Source of the DNA: Scandinavium ludwigii_A
GTDB lineage: Bacteria; Pseudomonadota; Gammaproteobacteria; Enterobacterales; Enterobacteriaceae
DNA: 64,000 nucleotides
Direction of reading: 5' to 3'
Assembly: GCA_050516505.1 (NCBI GenBank)
Contig: CP191518.1
Span: forward strand, 1,240,001 to 1,304,000
The first letter of the stretch is position 1, and the number at the start of each line of letters is the position of its first letter. The position numbers were made by a program, and so were the translations under genes. Shown here piece by piece: positions 42,316 to 51,194 of this stretch. A model generated the notes under the pieces. It did not search any database and had not been told where the DNA came from. It saw nothing but the letters and a program-made list of their open reading frames with translations.

Positions 42316-43127
42316 TGTCTGAAGTGGAAGCGCTGCCGGTCATTAAAGTCGCGCTCGGCATTGAGTACGACGGCAGCAAATACTACGGCTGGCAACGGCA
42401 GAACGACGTGCGCAGCGTGCAGGAAAAGCTGGAAAAGGCGCTGACGCAGGTCGCGAATGAGCCGATTAGCGTGTATTGCGCGGGTCGAACCGACGCCGGC
42501 GTACACGGCACCGGTCAGGTTGTGCATTTTGAAACGCGGGCGCAGCGCAAAGACGCGGCCTGGACACTGGGGGTAAATGCGAATTTACCTAAAGACATCG
42601 CGGTGCGTTGGGTGAAAGCTGTGCCCGACGATTTCCACGCGCGTTTCAGCGCCACCGCACGTCGGTATCGTTACATTATCTACAATCATCGTCTTCGCCC
42701 GGCAGTCTTAAGCCATGGAGTGACGCATTGTCACCAGGCGCTGGATGCCGAGCGCATGCAGCGTGCGGCGCAAAGTCTGCTTGGTGAGAATGACTTTACC
42801 TCGTTTCGTGCGGTCCAGTGCCAGTCGCGCACGCCGTGGCGAAACGTGATGCACATTAACGTTGAACGTTACGGTGCTTATGTGGTGGTGGATATCAAAG
42901 CGAATGCCTTTGTACATCATATGGTGCGGAATATTGTGGGCAGCCTGATGGAAGTGGGCGCCGGAAACCAGCCGGAGAGCTGGATTGCAGAGCTGTTGGA
43001 AGCGAAGGACAGAACGCTTGCGGCAGCGACGGCCAAAGCTGAAGGGCTGTATCTCGTTTCGGTAGATTACCCGGAACGGTTCGACCTTCCTAAGCCGCCT
43101 ATGGGCCCGCTATTTTTAGCGGACTGA
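42315..43127 (+). CDS. truA: tRNA pseudouridine(38-40) synthase TruA
   Basis: A 270-residue homodimeric enzyme that isomerises uridines 38-40 in the anticodon arm of many tRNAs. The catalytic Asp60 is in CAGRTDAGVHGTGQVVHF; the conserved Tyr (RRYRYIIYN near 118) and KANAFVHHMVRNIVG near 200 are present. Length equals the E. coli enzyme. Start overlaps the usg stop. Confidence 0.97.
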   Translation: MSEVEALPVIKVALGIEYDGSKYYGWQRQNDVRSVQEKLEKALTQVANEPISVYCAGRTDAGVHGTGQVVHFETRAQRKDAAWTLGVNANLPKDIAVRWVKAVPDDFHARFSATARRYRYIIYNHRLRPAVLSHGVTHCHQALDAERMQRAAQSLLGENDFTSFRAVQCQSRTPWRNVMHINVERYGAYVVVDIKANAFVHHMVRNIVGSLMEVGAGNQPESWIAELLEAKDRTLAAATAKAEGLYLVSVDYPERFDLPKPPMGPLFLAD

Positions 43128-43153
43128 ATGCAGTCACTTAAGGTTAAGTCACT

Positions 43154-43813
43154 ATGGATCTGATTCGCTTTCTGATTGATTTTATTTTGCATATTGATGT
43201 GCATCTGGCTGAACTGGTCGCGCAGTATGGCGTCTGGGTCTACGCTATTTTGTTCCTGATTTTGTTCTGTGAAACAGGGCTGGTGGTGACACCGTTCCTG
43301 CCAGGCGATTCGCTGCTGTTTGTCGCCGGTGCGCTTTCTGCGCTGCCAACAAACGATCTGAATGTGCATTTGATGGTGGTATTGATGGTGATTGCGGCGA
43401 TTGTCGGCGATGCACTGAACTACACCATTGGTCGCGTATTTGGCGAACGGTTGTTCAGCAATCCGAATTCGAAAATCTTCCGTCGTAGCTATCTCGATAA
43501 AACGCACCAGTTTTATGAAAAGCACGGTGGGAAGACCATCATCCTCGCCCGTTTTGTGCCGATCGTCAGAACCTTCGCGCCGTTTGTGGCGGGAATGGGG
43601 CACATGTCCTATCGTCATTTTGCTGCGTATAACGTGATTGGCGCGCTGCTGTGGGTGCTGCTGTTTACCTACGCGGGTTATCTGTTCGGCGACCTGCCTA
43701 TCGTGCAGGAAAACCTGAAACTGCTAATCGTGGCCATCATCGTGTTATCGGTTCTGCCAGGCGTTATCGAGATAATCCGCCACAAGCGTGCCGCAGCAAA
43801 GCAGATTAAATAA
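43154..43813 (+). CDS. dedA: DedA-family membrane protein DedA
   Basis: A 219-residue inner-membrane protein of the DedA/VTT superfamily, with FLPGDSLLFVAGAL near residue 55 and the Arg-containing FVPIVRTFAPFVAGMG near 135. DedA-family members are linked to undecaprenyl-phosphate or phospholipid flipping and membrane energetics. It starts 26 bp after truA and ends the pdxB-usg-truA-dedA gene group. Confidence 0.93.
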   Translation: MDLIRFLIDFILHIDVHLAELVAQYGVWVYAILFLILFCETGLVVTPFLPGDSLLFVAGALSALPTNDLNVHLMVVLMVIAAIVGDALNYTIGRVFGERLFSNPNSKIFRRSYLDKTHQFYEKHGGKTIILARFVPIVRTFAPFVAGMGHMSYRHFAAYNVIGALLWVLLFTYAGYLFGDLPIVQENLKLLIVAIIVLSVLPGVIEIIRHKRAAAKQIK

Positions 43814-43836
43814 TTACAGGGCCCGGAAAGTGGCGC

Positions 43837-43864
43837 AAAGTGGCACCGGTTAGACCACTTTTTT
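43837..43864 (+). terminator. Terminator of dedA
   Basis: AAAGTGG and CCACTTTTTT pair around an 11-base loop, followed by T residues. A wider pairing (GCCCGGAA with TTCCGGGC) encloses it. Confidence 0.65.
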
Positions 43865-43990
43865 GTCCCATGTTCCGGGCTCTTATGTTTTAATGTGCAA
43901 CATTTCATGGTCTGTAAGCCCTAAAAATGGCATTATTCGCCGCTTACAGCAAAAACTGGCATCGACCAGGTTCAGGCAGAAAGGTTATCA

Positions 43991-44905
43991 ATGAGCTGGA
44001 TTGAACGAATTAAAAGCAACATAACCCCCACGCGCAAGGCGAGTATTCCGGAAGGGGTATGGACCAAATGTGACAGCTGCGGACAGGTTCTGTACCGCGC
44101 AGAGCTGGAGCGTAACCTGGAGGTTTGTCCGAAGTGCGATCACCACATGCGTATGTCAGCGCGTAACCGCCTGCATAGCCTGATGGATGAAGGTACTCTG
44201 GTGGAGCTGGGTAGCGAGCTTGAGCCGAAAGATCTGCTGAAGTTCCGTGACTCTAAGAAATACAAAGATCGTCTGGCCTCTGCTCAGAAAGAAACCGGTG
44301 AGAAAGACGCGCTGGTGGTAATGAAGGGTACCCTGTTTGGTGCACCTGTTGTTGCCGCTGCCTTTGAGTTTTCCTTTATGGGTGGCTCGATGGGTTCTGT
44401 GGTTGGCGCTCGTTTCGTGCGTGCCGTTGAGTATGCACTGGAAAACAATTGCCCGATGGTGTGCTTCTCAGCCTCCGGCGGTGCGCGTATGCAGGAAGCG
44501 CTGATGTCACTGATGCAGATGGCGAAAACCTCTGCAGCGTTGGCTAAAATGCAGGAACGCGGTCTGCCGTACATTTCGGTACTGACCGACCCAACCATGG
44601 GTGGCGTATCTGCAAGCTTTGCAATGTTGGGTGACCTCAACATCGCTGAGCCGAAAGCGCTGATCGGCTTTGCCGGTCCACGCGTTATCGAGCAGACCGT
44701 TCGTGAAAAACTGCCGCCGGGCTTCCAGCGCAGTGAATTCCTTATCGAGAAAGGCGCGATCGACATGATCGTTCGTCGTCCTGAGATGCGCTTCAAGATT
44801 GCCAGCGTGCTGGCGAAGCTGATGAATCTCCCGGCACCGAACCCGGATGCACCGCTTGAAGAAGTGGTGGTACCGCCGGTACCGGATCAGGAACCAGAGG
44901 CCTGA
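43991..44905 (+). CDS. accD: Acetyl-CoA carboxylase carboxyltransferase beta subunit
   Basis: A 304-residue subunit that with AccA transfers CO2 from biotin (on AccB) to acetyl-CoA, making malonyl-CoA for fatty acid synthesis. The N-terminal zinc finger uses Cys27, Cys30, Cys46 and Cys49 (CDSCG and CPKCD) and in E. coli also binds nucleic acid. The crotonase-fold core has GGARMQEALMSLMQM near residue 160 and GGVSASFAMLGD near 203, which build the oxyanion holes. Length matches E. coli. Confidence 0.97.
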   Translation: MSWIERIKSNITPTRKASIPEGVWTKCDSCGQVLYRAELERNLEVCPKCDHHMRMSARNRLHSLMDEGTLVELGSELEPKDLLKFRDSKKYKDRLASAQKETGEKDALVVMKGTLFGAPVVAAAFEFSFMGGSMGSVVGARFVRAVEYALENNCPMVCFSASGGARMQEALMSLMQMAKTSAALAKMQERGLPYISVLTDPTMGGVSASFAMLGDLNIAEPKALIGFAGPRVIEQTVREKLPPGFQRSEFLIEKGAIDMIVRRPEMRFKIASVLAKLMNLPAPNPDAPLEEVVVPPVPDQEPEA

Positions 44906-44913
44906 TAAATGCA

Positions 44914-44943
44914 AAGGGCAGGGCCAGACGGCGCTGCCCTTTT
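44914..44943 (+). terminator. Terminator or attenuator between accD and folC
   Basis: AGGGCAGGGC / GCGCTGCCCT hairpin followed by TTTTTG, in the 71-bp gap. Confidence 0.65.
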
Positions 44944-44976
44944 TGCTTGTGCTAACCGTTAACTATCGCGGGTATC

Positions 44977-46245
44977 ATGGAAAAAGACATCACTCCACTC
45001 GCCACGTCGCCCCTCGCCGCGTGGCTTTCTTATCTGGAACATCTGCACAGCAAAACCATCGACCTGGGACTGGCGCGCGTCAGCGAGGTTGCAGGCCGAA
45101 TGGGCGTGCTGAAACCTGCACCATTCGTCTTCACCGTCGCGGGCACTAACGGCAAAGGGACGACCTGCCGCACGCTGGAATCGGTGCTGGTGGCCGCAGG
45201 TTTTAAGGTCGGTGTGTACAGCTCTCCGCATCTGGTTCGCTACACCGAACGCGTGCGCGTGCAGGGTGGCGAGCTGGCGGAATCCGCACATACCGCGTCG
45301 TTTGCTGAAATCGAAAAGGCACGGGGCGAGATCTCCCTGACCTACTTTGAATTTGGCACGCTGTCGGCGCTGTGGCTGTTTAAGCAGGCGCAGCTGGACG
45401 TGGTCATTCTGGAAGTGGGACTCGGCGGGCGGCTGGACGCGACCAATATCGTCGATGCCGACGTCGCGGTTGTCACCAGCATTGCACTCGACCACACCGA
45501 CTGGCTGGGGCCGGACCGCGAAAGCATCGGCCGTGAAAAAGCCGGCGTGTTCCGTGGCGGTAAACCGGCGGTTGTCGGCGAACCGGATATGCCGCAGACC
45601 ATTGCCGATGTCGCCGCTGAAAAAGGCGCTGTATTGCTGCGTCGCGGCGCTGACTGGTGTTATGAGGTCACGGGCGACAGCTGGACGTTCAGCGATGCGC
45701 AGGGTGAACTGAGGGCACTGCCGTTACCACAGGTGCCACAGCCCAATGCCGCGACGGCACTGGCGGCTTTGCGGGCGAGCGGGCTGGCTATCAGTGAGCA
45801 GGCATTGCGTGAAGGCATCCAGAACGCGATGCTGCCGGGTCGTTTCCAAATCGTGAGCGAATCACCGCGTCTGATCCTCGACGTGGCCCACAACCCTCAT
45901 GCGGCGGCGTATCTGGCGGAACGTCTGAAAATGCTGCCTGCAGCCGGACGTACGCTGGCGGTGATTGGTATGCTTCATGATAAAGATATTGCCGGGACGC
46001 TGGCCTGTCTGTCGGATGTCGTCGACAGCTGGTATTGCGCCCCGCTGGAAGGCCCTCGTGGGGCAACGGCGGAACAGCTGGTGGAACATTTGCGCGATGG
46101 CGCAGTTTATGCCACTGTAACGCAGGCGTGGCATGCCGCAATGGCGGATGCTGGCCCACAAGATACGGTGCTGGTGTGTGGTTCGTTCCATACGGTGGCT
46201 CATGTAATGGAAGAGATGGACGCGGGGAGAACCGGTGGCGAGTAA
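44977..46245 (+). CDS. folC: Bifunctional folylpolyglutamate/dihydrofolate synthase
   Basis: A 422-residue Mur-ligase-fold enzyme that adds glutamate to dihydropteroate (making dihydrofolate) and extends tetrahydrofolate polyglutamates. The P-loop VAGTNGKGTTCRTLES is near residue 50, SSPHLVRYTERV near 80 binds folate, ILEVGLGGRLDATN near 145 holds the catalytic Glu, and DVAHNPHA near 300 binds the second nucleotide region. Length equals E. coli FolC. dedD starts inside its last codons. Confidence 0.96.
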   Translation: MEKDITPLATSPLAAWLSYLEHLHSKTIDLGLARVSEVAGRMGVLKPAPFVFTVAGTNGKGTTCRTLESVLVAAGFKVGVYSSPHLVRYTERVRVQGGELAESAHTASFAEIEKARGEISLTYFEFGTLSALWLFKQAQLDVVILEVGLGGRLDATNIVDADVAVVTSIALDHTDWLGPDRESIGREKAGVFRGGKPAVVGEPDMPQTIADVAAEKGAVLLRRGADWCYEVTGDSWTFSDAQGELRALPLPQVPQPNAATALAALRASGLAISEQALREGIQNAMLPGRFQIVSESPRLILDVAHNPHAAAYLAERLKMLPAAGRTLAVIGMLHDKDIAGTLACLSDVVDSWYCAPLEGPRGATAEQLVEHLRDGAVYATVTQAWHAAMADAGPQDTVLVCGSFHTVAHVMEEMDAGRTGGE

Positions 46246-46936
46246 GTTTCAGAATCGTTTAGTCGGAACCATTGCGCTGGTGGCACTCGGGGTTATCGTG
46301 CTTCCAGGCCTGCTGGATGGTCAGAAGAAGCATTATCAAGATGAGTTTGCGGCAATTCCGCTGGTGCCTAAACCGGGCGATAAAGAAGAGCCGGATATGC
46401 TGCCAGCGGTTACGCAGGCGCTGCCTTCTCAGCCTCCGGAAGGGGCGGCGGAAGAGGTCAGGGCAGGTGACGCAGCAGCACCGTCGCTTGAGACGTCGCG
46501 CTATGCGGCGAACAGCGGCGCGAATGAGATAGATGATGCCGTACAGCCGGCACCCAAACCGGTAGCTCCGAAGCCTCAGGTTCAGACGCAAACCAGACCA
46601 CAGCGTGATACCACCAACGCGCAGTCAGCCGCCGCGACGCAAGCGCCGCCAGCTCAGCAGAAGCCGGTTGCCGAAGACAAACCGGCCCCAACCGGTAAAG
46701 CCTACGTCGTACAGCTCGGTGCGTTGAAGAATGCCGATAAGGTTAATGAGATTGTCAGCAAACTGCGTGGCGCCGGATATCGCGTCTTTACCGCGCCGTC
46801 TACGCCAGTGCAGGGTAAAATCACCCGCATTCTGGTGGGGCCGGATGCGTCGAAAGATAAGATGAAGGGTTCCCTTGGCGAGCTGAAACAGCTGTCAGGT
46901 CTGAACGGTGTGGTAATGGGCTACAGCCCGAATTGA
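46235..46936 (+). CDS. dedD: Cell division protein DedD (SPOR domain)
   Basis: A 233-residue inner-membrane septal-ring protein. A short cytosolic end and one helix (LVGTIALVALGVIVLPGLL) precede a Pro/Gln/Ala-rich periplasmic linker (residues 60-150), a little longer than in E. coli, then a SPOR domain (155-233; AYVVQLGALKNADKVNEIV) that binds denuded glycan strands at the septum. It starts with GTG at 46235, 11 bp inside folC, reading MASKFQNRLVG, as in E. coli. Confidence 0.93.
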   Translation: MASKFQNRLVGTIALVALGVIVLPGLLDGQKKHYQDEFAAIPLVPKPGDKEEPDMLPAVTQALPSQPPEGAAEEVRAGDAAAPSLETSRYAANSGANEIDDAVQPAPKPVAPKPQVQTQTRPQRDTTNAQSAAATQAPPAQQKPVAEDKPAPTGKAYVVQLGALKNADKVNEIVSKLRGAGYRVFTAPSTPVQGKITRILVGPDASKDKMKGSLGELKQLSGLNGVVMGYSPN

Positions 46937-47027
46937 TCTTGAGATTCCCGGCGAACCGTCGGGAAAACAACGAAATCGATGAAAATCGACTGGGCTGAAA
47001 GTGCCCTCAGAGGCCAAAAGCTCATGC

Positions 47028-47060
47028 GGCGTTGAACGTTTTTTCAACGCCATTTTTATT
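47028..47060 (+). terminator. Terminator of the folC-dedD unit
   Basis: GGCGTTGAA and TTCAACGCC pair around a short loop, followed by ATTTTTATTT. Confidence 0.75.
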
Positions 47061-47082
47061 TGGGCGGGGAAAGGAATTCCCT

Positions 47083-47098
47083 ACGCAAACGTTTTCTT
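47083..47098. promoter_or_regulatory. PurR operator of cvpA-purF
   Basis: ACGCAAACGTTTTCTT matches the PurR consensus (ACGCAAACGTTTTCNT) fully and occupies the same place as the E. coli cvpA-purF operator. PurR with hypoxanthine or guanine represses the operon. Confidence 0.92.
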
Positions 47099-47154
47099 TT
47101 TCTGTTAGAATTCGCCCCGAACTGGACGACAGGGCGTAAAATCGTGGGACAACT

Positions 47155-47643
47155 ATGGTCTGGATTGATTACGCCATTATTGCGGTGATTGGTTTTTCTT
47201 GTTTGGTAAGCCTCATCCGCGGCTTTGTTCGTGAAGCATTGTCACTGGTAACATGGGGTTGTGCTTTCTTTGTTGCCAGTCATTACTACACTTATCTGTC
47301 TGTCTGGTTTACGGGCTTTGAAGACGAACTGGTTCGAAACGGGATTGCTATCGCGCTGCTCTTTGTCGCGACGCTTATCGTCGGTGCTATCGTTAACTAC
47401 GTTATCGGTACGCTGGTAGAGAAGACGGGCCTGTCGGGAACCGACAGGGTGCTTGGGATCTGTTTTGGTGCGCTGCGTGGAGTATTGATCGTCGCCGCCA
47501 TACTGTTTTTCCTCGATACCTTTACCGGCTTTTCGAAAAGCGACGACTGGCAAAAATCTCAGCTGATCCCTCAGTTCAGCGTCGTCATCAGAATGTTCTT
47601 TGACTATCTGCAAAGCTCGTCAAGTTTCTTGCCCAAAGCATAA
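47155..47643 (+). CDS. cvpA: Colicin V production protein CvpA
   Basis: A 162-residue inner-membrane protein with four hydrophobic helices (WIDYAIIAVIGFSCLVSLIRGF start). It was named for its need in colicin V export and is now linked to envelope stress and bile tolerance; the molecular role is unknown. It is the first gene of the PurR-controlled operon and ends 33 bp before purF. Confidence 0.94.
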   Translation: MVWIDYAIIAVIGFSCLVSLIRGFVREALSLVTWGCAFFVASHYYTYLSVWFTGFEDELVRNGIAIALLFVATLIVGAIVNYVIGTLVEKTGLSGTDRVLGICFGALRGVLIVAAILFFLDTFTGFSKSDDWQKSQLIPQFSVVIRMFFDYLQSSSSFLPKA

Positions 47644-47676
47644 GCTTTGGGGAGTTCTGAACGAGGAAAATGACGT

Positions 47677-49194
47677 ATGTGCGGTATTGTCGGTATCGCC
47701 GGTGTTATGCCGGTAAACCAGTCGATTTATGACGCGTTAACGGTGCTTCAGCACCGTGGGCAGGATGCCGCGGGCATCATCACCATTGATGCAAACAACT
47801 GCTTCCGTTTGCGTAAAGCCAACGGTCTGGTGAGCGATGTGTTTGGCGCCGTGCATATGCAGCGCCTGCAGGGCAATATGGGTATCGGCCACGTCCGTTA
47901 CCCCACCGCCGGCAGCTCCAGTGCGTCTGAGGCTCAACCTTTCTACGTTAACTCACCTTATGGCATTACCCTTGCGCACAACGGCAATTTGACCAACGCT
48001 CACGAGCTGCGCAAAAAGCTGTTCGAAGAAAAGCGCCGCCATATCAACACCACCTCCGATTCTGAAATTCTGCTGAACATCTTCGCCAGTGAGCTGGACA
48101 ACTTCCGCCACTATCCGCTCGAAGCTGACAACATTTTCGCCGCGATTGCCGCGACAAATCGTCAGATTCGCGGGGCGTACGCGTGTGTGGCGATGATTAT
48201 CGGGCATGGAATGGTGGCTTTCCGCGACCCTAACGGCATTCGCCCGCTGGTGCTTGGTAAGCGTGATATCGGCGATGGTCGCACCGAATACATGGTGGCG
48301 TCCGAAAGCGTCGCGCTCGACACACTGGGCTTTGAATTCTTGCGTGACGTGGCACCAGGCGAAGCAATTTACATCACCGAAAAAGGCCAGTTATTCACCC
48401 GTCAGTGCGCTGACAATCCGGTGAGCAATCCGTGCTTATTCGAATATGTTTACTTCGCCCGCCCGGACTCGTTCATCGACAAGATTTCCGTCTACAGTGC
48501 GCGCGTGAATATGGGCACCAAGCTCGGCGAGAAAATCGCCCGCGAGTGGGAAGATCTGGATATCGATGTGGTTATCCCGATTCCAGAAACCTCTTGCGAT
48601 ATTGCGCTGGAAATTGCCCGTATTCTGAACAAGCCGTACCGTCAGGGTTTTGTGAAAAACCGCTACGTGGGTCGTACGTTCATCATGCCAGGCCAGCAGC
48701 TGCGCCGTAAATCGGTGCGTCGTAAACTGAACGCCAACCGTGCAGAGTTCCGTGATAAGAACGTGTTGCTGGTGGACGATTCCATCGTACGGGGTACGAC
48801 GTCAGAGCAGATCATCGAAATGGCGCGCGAAGCCGGTGCGAAGAAAGTGTATCTGGCCTCTGCCGCCCCGGAAATTCGTTTCCCGAACGTCTACGGAATC
48901 GATATGCCGAGCGCCACAGAGCTTATTGCTCACGGTCGTGAAGTGGATGAGATCCGCCAGATTATCGGCGCCGACGGTTTGATTTTCCAGGATCTGAACG
49001 ATCTGATTGACGCGGTTCGCGCTGAGAATCCGGATATTCAGCAGTTTGAATGCTCAGTATTCAACGGCGTATACGTCACCAAAGACGTGAACCAACAATA
49101 CCTCGATTATCTCGACACCCTGCGTAATGATGACAGCAAAGCGCTGGCGCGTCAGAACGAGGTCGAAAGCCTTGAGATGCATAACGAAGGTTAA
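47677..49194 (+). CDS. purF: Amidophosphoribosyltransferase PurF
   Basis: A 505-residue enzyme of the first committed purine step: PRPP plus glutamine gives phosphoribosylamine. After Met removal Cys1 (MCGIVGIAGVM) is the N-terminal nucleophile of the glutaminase domain (1-230; HNGNLTNA, RDPNGIRPLVLG). The phosphoribosyltransferase domain carries the PRPP loop VLLVDDSIVRGTTSEQI near residue 365. Length equals E. coli PurF. Ended by a strong terminator. Confidence 0.97.
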   Translation: MCGIVGIAGVMPVNQSIYDALTVLQHRGQDAAGIITIDANNCFRLRKANGLVSDVFGAVHMQRLQGNMGIGHVRYPTAGSSSASEAQPFYVNSPYGITLAHNGNLTNAHELRKKLFEEKRRHINTTSDSEILLNIFASELDNFRHYPLEADNIFAAIAATNRQIRGAYACVAMIIGHGMVAFRDPNGIRPLVLGKRDIGDGRTEYMVASESVALDTLGFEFLRDVAPGEAIYITEKGQLFTRQCADNPVSNPCLFEYVYFARPDSFIDKISVYSARVNMGTKLGEKIAREWEDLDIDVVIPIPETSCDIALEIARILNKPYRQGFVKNRYVGRTFIMPGQQLRRKSVRRKLNANRAEFRDKNVLLVDDSIVRGTTSEQIIEMAREAGAKKVYLASAAPEIRFPNVYGIDMPSATELIAHGREVDEIRQIIGADGLIFQDLNDLIDAVRAENPDIQQFECSVFNGVYVTKDVNQQYLDYLDTLRNDDSKALARQNEVESLEMHNEG

Positions 49195-49202
49195 TCGTCT
49201 CC

Positions 49203-49235
49203 ACGCCCTCTCGCGCTGAGAGGGCGTCTTTCCTT
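49203..49235 (+). terminator. Terminator of cvpA-purF
   Basis: ACGCCCTCTC-GCGCT-GAGAGGGCGT is a perfect 10-bp stem, then CTTTCCTT. Confidence 0.8.
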
Positions 49236-49291
49236 GCAACTCCCTCTAAATTCCGGCAAAGTCAGGCCCAGTACGAAGACAGGGCGGAATC

Positions 49292-49864
49292 ATGAAACGA
49301 CTCATTATTGGAATTTCCGGTGCCAGCGGCGCTATTTATGGCGTTAGGCTGTTGCAGGTGCTGCGCGATGTCGCAGAGGTGGAAACCCATTTGGTGATGA
49401 GTCAGGCCGCGCGACAGACGCTGGCTCTCGAAACTGATTTTTCTTTACGTGAAGTGCAGGCACTCGCCAATGTTGTTCACGATGCGCGTGATATCGCCGC
49501 CAGTATCTCTTCGGGTTCGTTTAAAACCGACGGAATGGTTATCCTGCCATGCTCCATAAAAACCCTCTCAGGCATCGTCCACAGCTATACGGATGGTTTA
49601 CTGACCCGCGCCGCTGACGTGGTGCTGAAAGAGCGCCGTCGTCTGGTGCTTTGCGTACGTGAAACACCGCTGCATCTGGGGCATTTGCGACTGATGACGC
49701 AGGCGGCTGAAATTGGCGCGATCATTATGCCGCCGGTTCCGGCGTTTTATCACCGGCCGCAAACGCTGGATGACGTGATTGATCAAACGGTTAATCGCGT
49801 ATTGGATCAGTTTGATATCACTTTGCCAAAAGAGCTGTTCACCCGCTGGCAGGGCGCGGAATAG
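49292..49864 (+). CDS. ubiX: Flavin prenyltransferase UbiX
   Basis: A 190-residue flavoprotein that prenylates FMN with dimethylallyl phosphate to make prenyl-FMN, the cofactor of the decarboxylase UbiD in ubiquinone synthesis. N-terminal GISGASGAIYGVRLLQ binds the flavin phosphate; ILPCSIKTLSGI near residue 90 and LVLCVRETPLHLGHL near 115 form the active site. Same position as in E. coli, before argT. Confidence 0.96.
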   Translation: MKRLIIGISGASGAIYGVRLLQVLRDVAEVETHLVMSQAARQTLALETDFSLREVQALANVVHDARDIAASISSGSFKTDGMVILPCSIKTLSGIVHSYTDGLLTRAADVVLKERRRLVLCVRETPLHLGHLRLMTQAAEIGAIIMPPVPAFYHRPQTLDDVIDQTVNRVLDQFDITLPKELFTRWQGAE

Positions 49865-49878
49865 GCGCACTAAGATAG

Positions 49879-49895
49879 TGCATCTTTTTGGTGCA
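49879..49895. promoter_or_regulatory. NtrC binding site upstream of argT
   Basis: TGCATCTTTTTGGTGCA, one mismatch from the NtrC pattern TGCACC-N5-GGTGCA, about 175 bp upstream of the sigma-54 promoter. It would serve as an enhancer under nitrogen limitation. Confidence 0.65.
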
Positions 49896-50068
49896 TGCGT
49901 GGTCGTCCAACGATTTTGCAATCCCGATCAAATCCTCAACATTTAATCCCTCATTTCGCTGTTTAGCGCTGCGGTTTATCCGTTAGAGCTGTTATCTTTC
50001 AATTCCAAGACAACTCTGCAACTATTCATTAACACATTTAACGCTGTTTTTTTGAGCAGATGTTTAGG

Positions 50069-50084
50069 TGGCATAAAACGTGCA
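50069..50084 (+). promoter_or_regulatory. Sigma-54 promoter of argT
   Basis: TGGCATAAAACGTGCA has the invariant GG and GC with exactly ten bases between (-24/-12 element), about 75 bp before argT. Sigma-54 control of argT is known in E. coli and Salmonella. Confidence 0.8.
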
Positions 50085-50156
50085 GGGCAGTCTGGCAACA
50101 CACAACACGATTGATTACATAACACGCAACTGCATCACGACACTTAAGGGTAATGT

Positions 50157-50939
50157 ATGAAGAAGACGGTTCTGGCTCTCTCTTTAATGCTGGGGATCAG
50201 CAGTGCTTCCAGCGTATTTGCCGCGCTGCCGCAAACTGTTCGTATCGGTACTGACGCCACTTACGCACCGTTCTCATCCAAGGATGCGAAAGGGGATTTC
50301 GTCGGCTTTGATATCGATTTGGGTAAAGAGATGTGCAAGCGCATGCAGGTGAAATGTACCTGGGTTGGCATCGATTTTGACTCTCTTATCCCGTCTCTGA
50401 AGGCGAAGAAAATCGACGCCATCATCTCCTCTTTGTCGATCACCGAAAAGCGCCAGCAGGAAATCGGTTTCTCTGACAAGCTGTACGCCGCTGACTCTCG
50501 TCTTATCGCCGCCAAAGGTTCTCCGATTGTCCCAACGCTTGATTCACTGAAAGGCAAACACGTGGGTGTGCTGCAAGGCTCTACTCAGGAAACCTATGCC
50601 AATGAAAACTGGCGTAGCAAAGGCATCGATGTGGTGGCCTATCAGAACCAGGATCTTATCTATTCTGACCTCTCCGCAGGACGTCTCGACGCTGCCTTCC
50701 AGGACGAAGTCGCCGCCAGCGAAGGCTTCCTGAAACAGCCAGCCGGTAAAGATTACGCCTTTGCGGGCCCATCAGTTAAAGATAAGAAATACTTTGGCGA
50801 TGGCACCGGCGTGGGTCTGCGTAAAGACGATACCGAGCTGAAAGCAGCCTTCGACAAAGCACTCGACGGACTGCGTAAAGATGGCACCTACGACAAGATG
50901 GCGAAGAAGTATTTCGACTTCAACGTCTACGGTGACTAA
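50157..50939 (+). CDS. argT: Lysine/arginine/ornithine-binding protein ArgT
   Basis: A 260-residue periplasmic binding protein that delivers Lys, Arg and Orn to the HisQMP ABC transporter. A signal peptide ends SVFAALPQ. The mature protein shows the family-3 solute-binding pattern: VRIGTDATYAPFSSKDAKGD, GFDIDLGKEMCKRM and SSLSITEKRQQEI, with paired Cys at mature positions near 38 and 45. It is a tandem paralogue of hisJ just downstream. Expressed from a sigma-54 promoter, so nitrogen-controlled. Confidence 0.96.
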   Translation: MKKTVLALSLMLGISSASSVFAALPQTVRIGTDATYAPFSSKDAKGDFVGFDIDLGKEMCKRMQVKCTWVGIDFDSLIPSLKAKKIDAIISSLSITEKRQQEIGFSDKLYAADSRLIAAKGSPIVPTLDSLKGKHVGVLQGSTQETYANENWRSKGIDVVAYQNQDLIYSDLSAGRLDAAFQDEVAASEGFLKQPAGKDYAFAGPSVKDKKYFGDGTGVGLRKDDTELKAAFDKALDGLRKDGTYDKMAKKYFDFNVYGD

Positions 50940-50948
50940 GACTGCATT

Positions 50949-50970
50949 GGCCCGGTAAACCGGGCCTTTC
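50949..50970 (+). terminator. Terminator of argT
   Basis: GGCCCGG-TAAA-CCGGGCC followed by TTTC: a perfect 7-bp stem with a short T run. Confidence 0.7.
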
Positions 50971-51034
50971 GGGCTGAGCAGTTATCTATACATGTGTGGC
51001 ATAACGACATCATGCTTATTACTGGTGCAAGAAA

Positions 51035-51051
51035 TGCACCAAAATGGTGCG
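51035..51051. promoter_or_regulatory. NtrC binding site upstream of hisJ
   Basis: TGCACCAAAATGGTGCG fits TGCACC-N5-GGTGCA with one end base changed. A neighbouring half (GGTGCA at 51024-51029) makes a second inverted pair with TGCACC. It lies about 80 bp before the sigma-54 element. Confidence 0.7.
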
Positions 51052-51130
51052 CAATTGCATAGTTAAGCAATATTGATGCAAAAAATTGCGTATATGCCCC
51101 GATAACCTTTTGCCTTATCCGCATAAAAGG

Positions 51131-51146
51131 TGGCACGATAACTGTT
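51131..51146 (+). promoter_or_regulatory. Sigma-54 promoter of hisJQMP
   Basis: TGGCACGATAACTGTT has a perfect -24 element (TGGCACG); at -12 GT replaces GC at the right spacing, so it may be weaker than the argT promoter. It lies about 50 bp before hisJ. Confidence 0.6.
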
Positions 51147-51194
51147 CTTGATACTTCTGATTACCCGTTAAATGACAGTCTGTTGAGGATAGTT

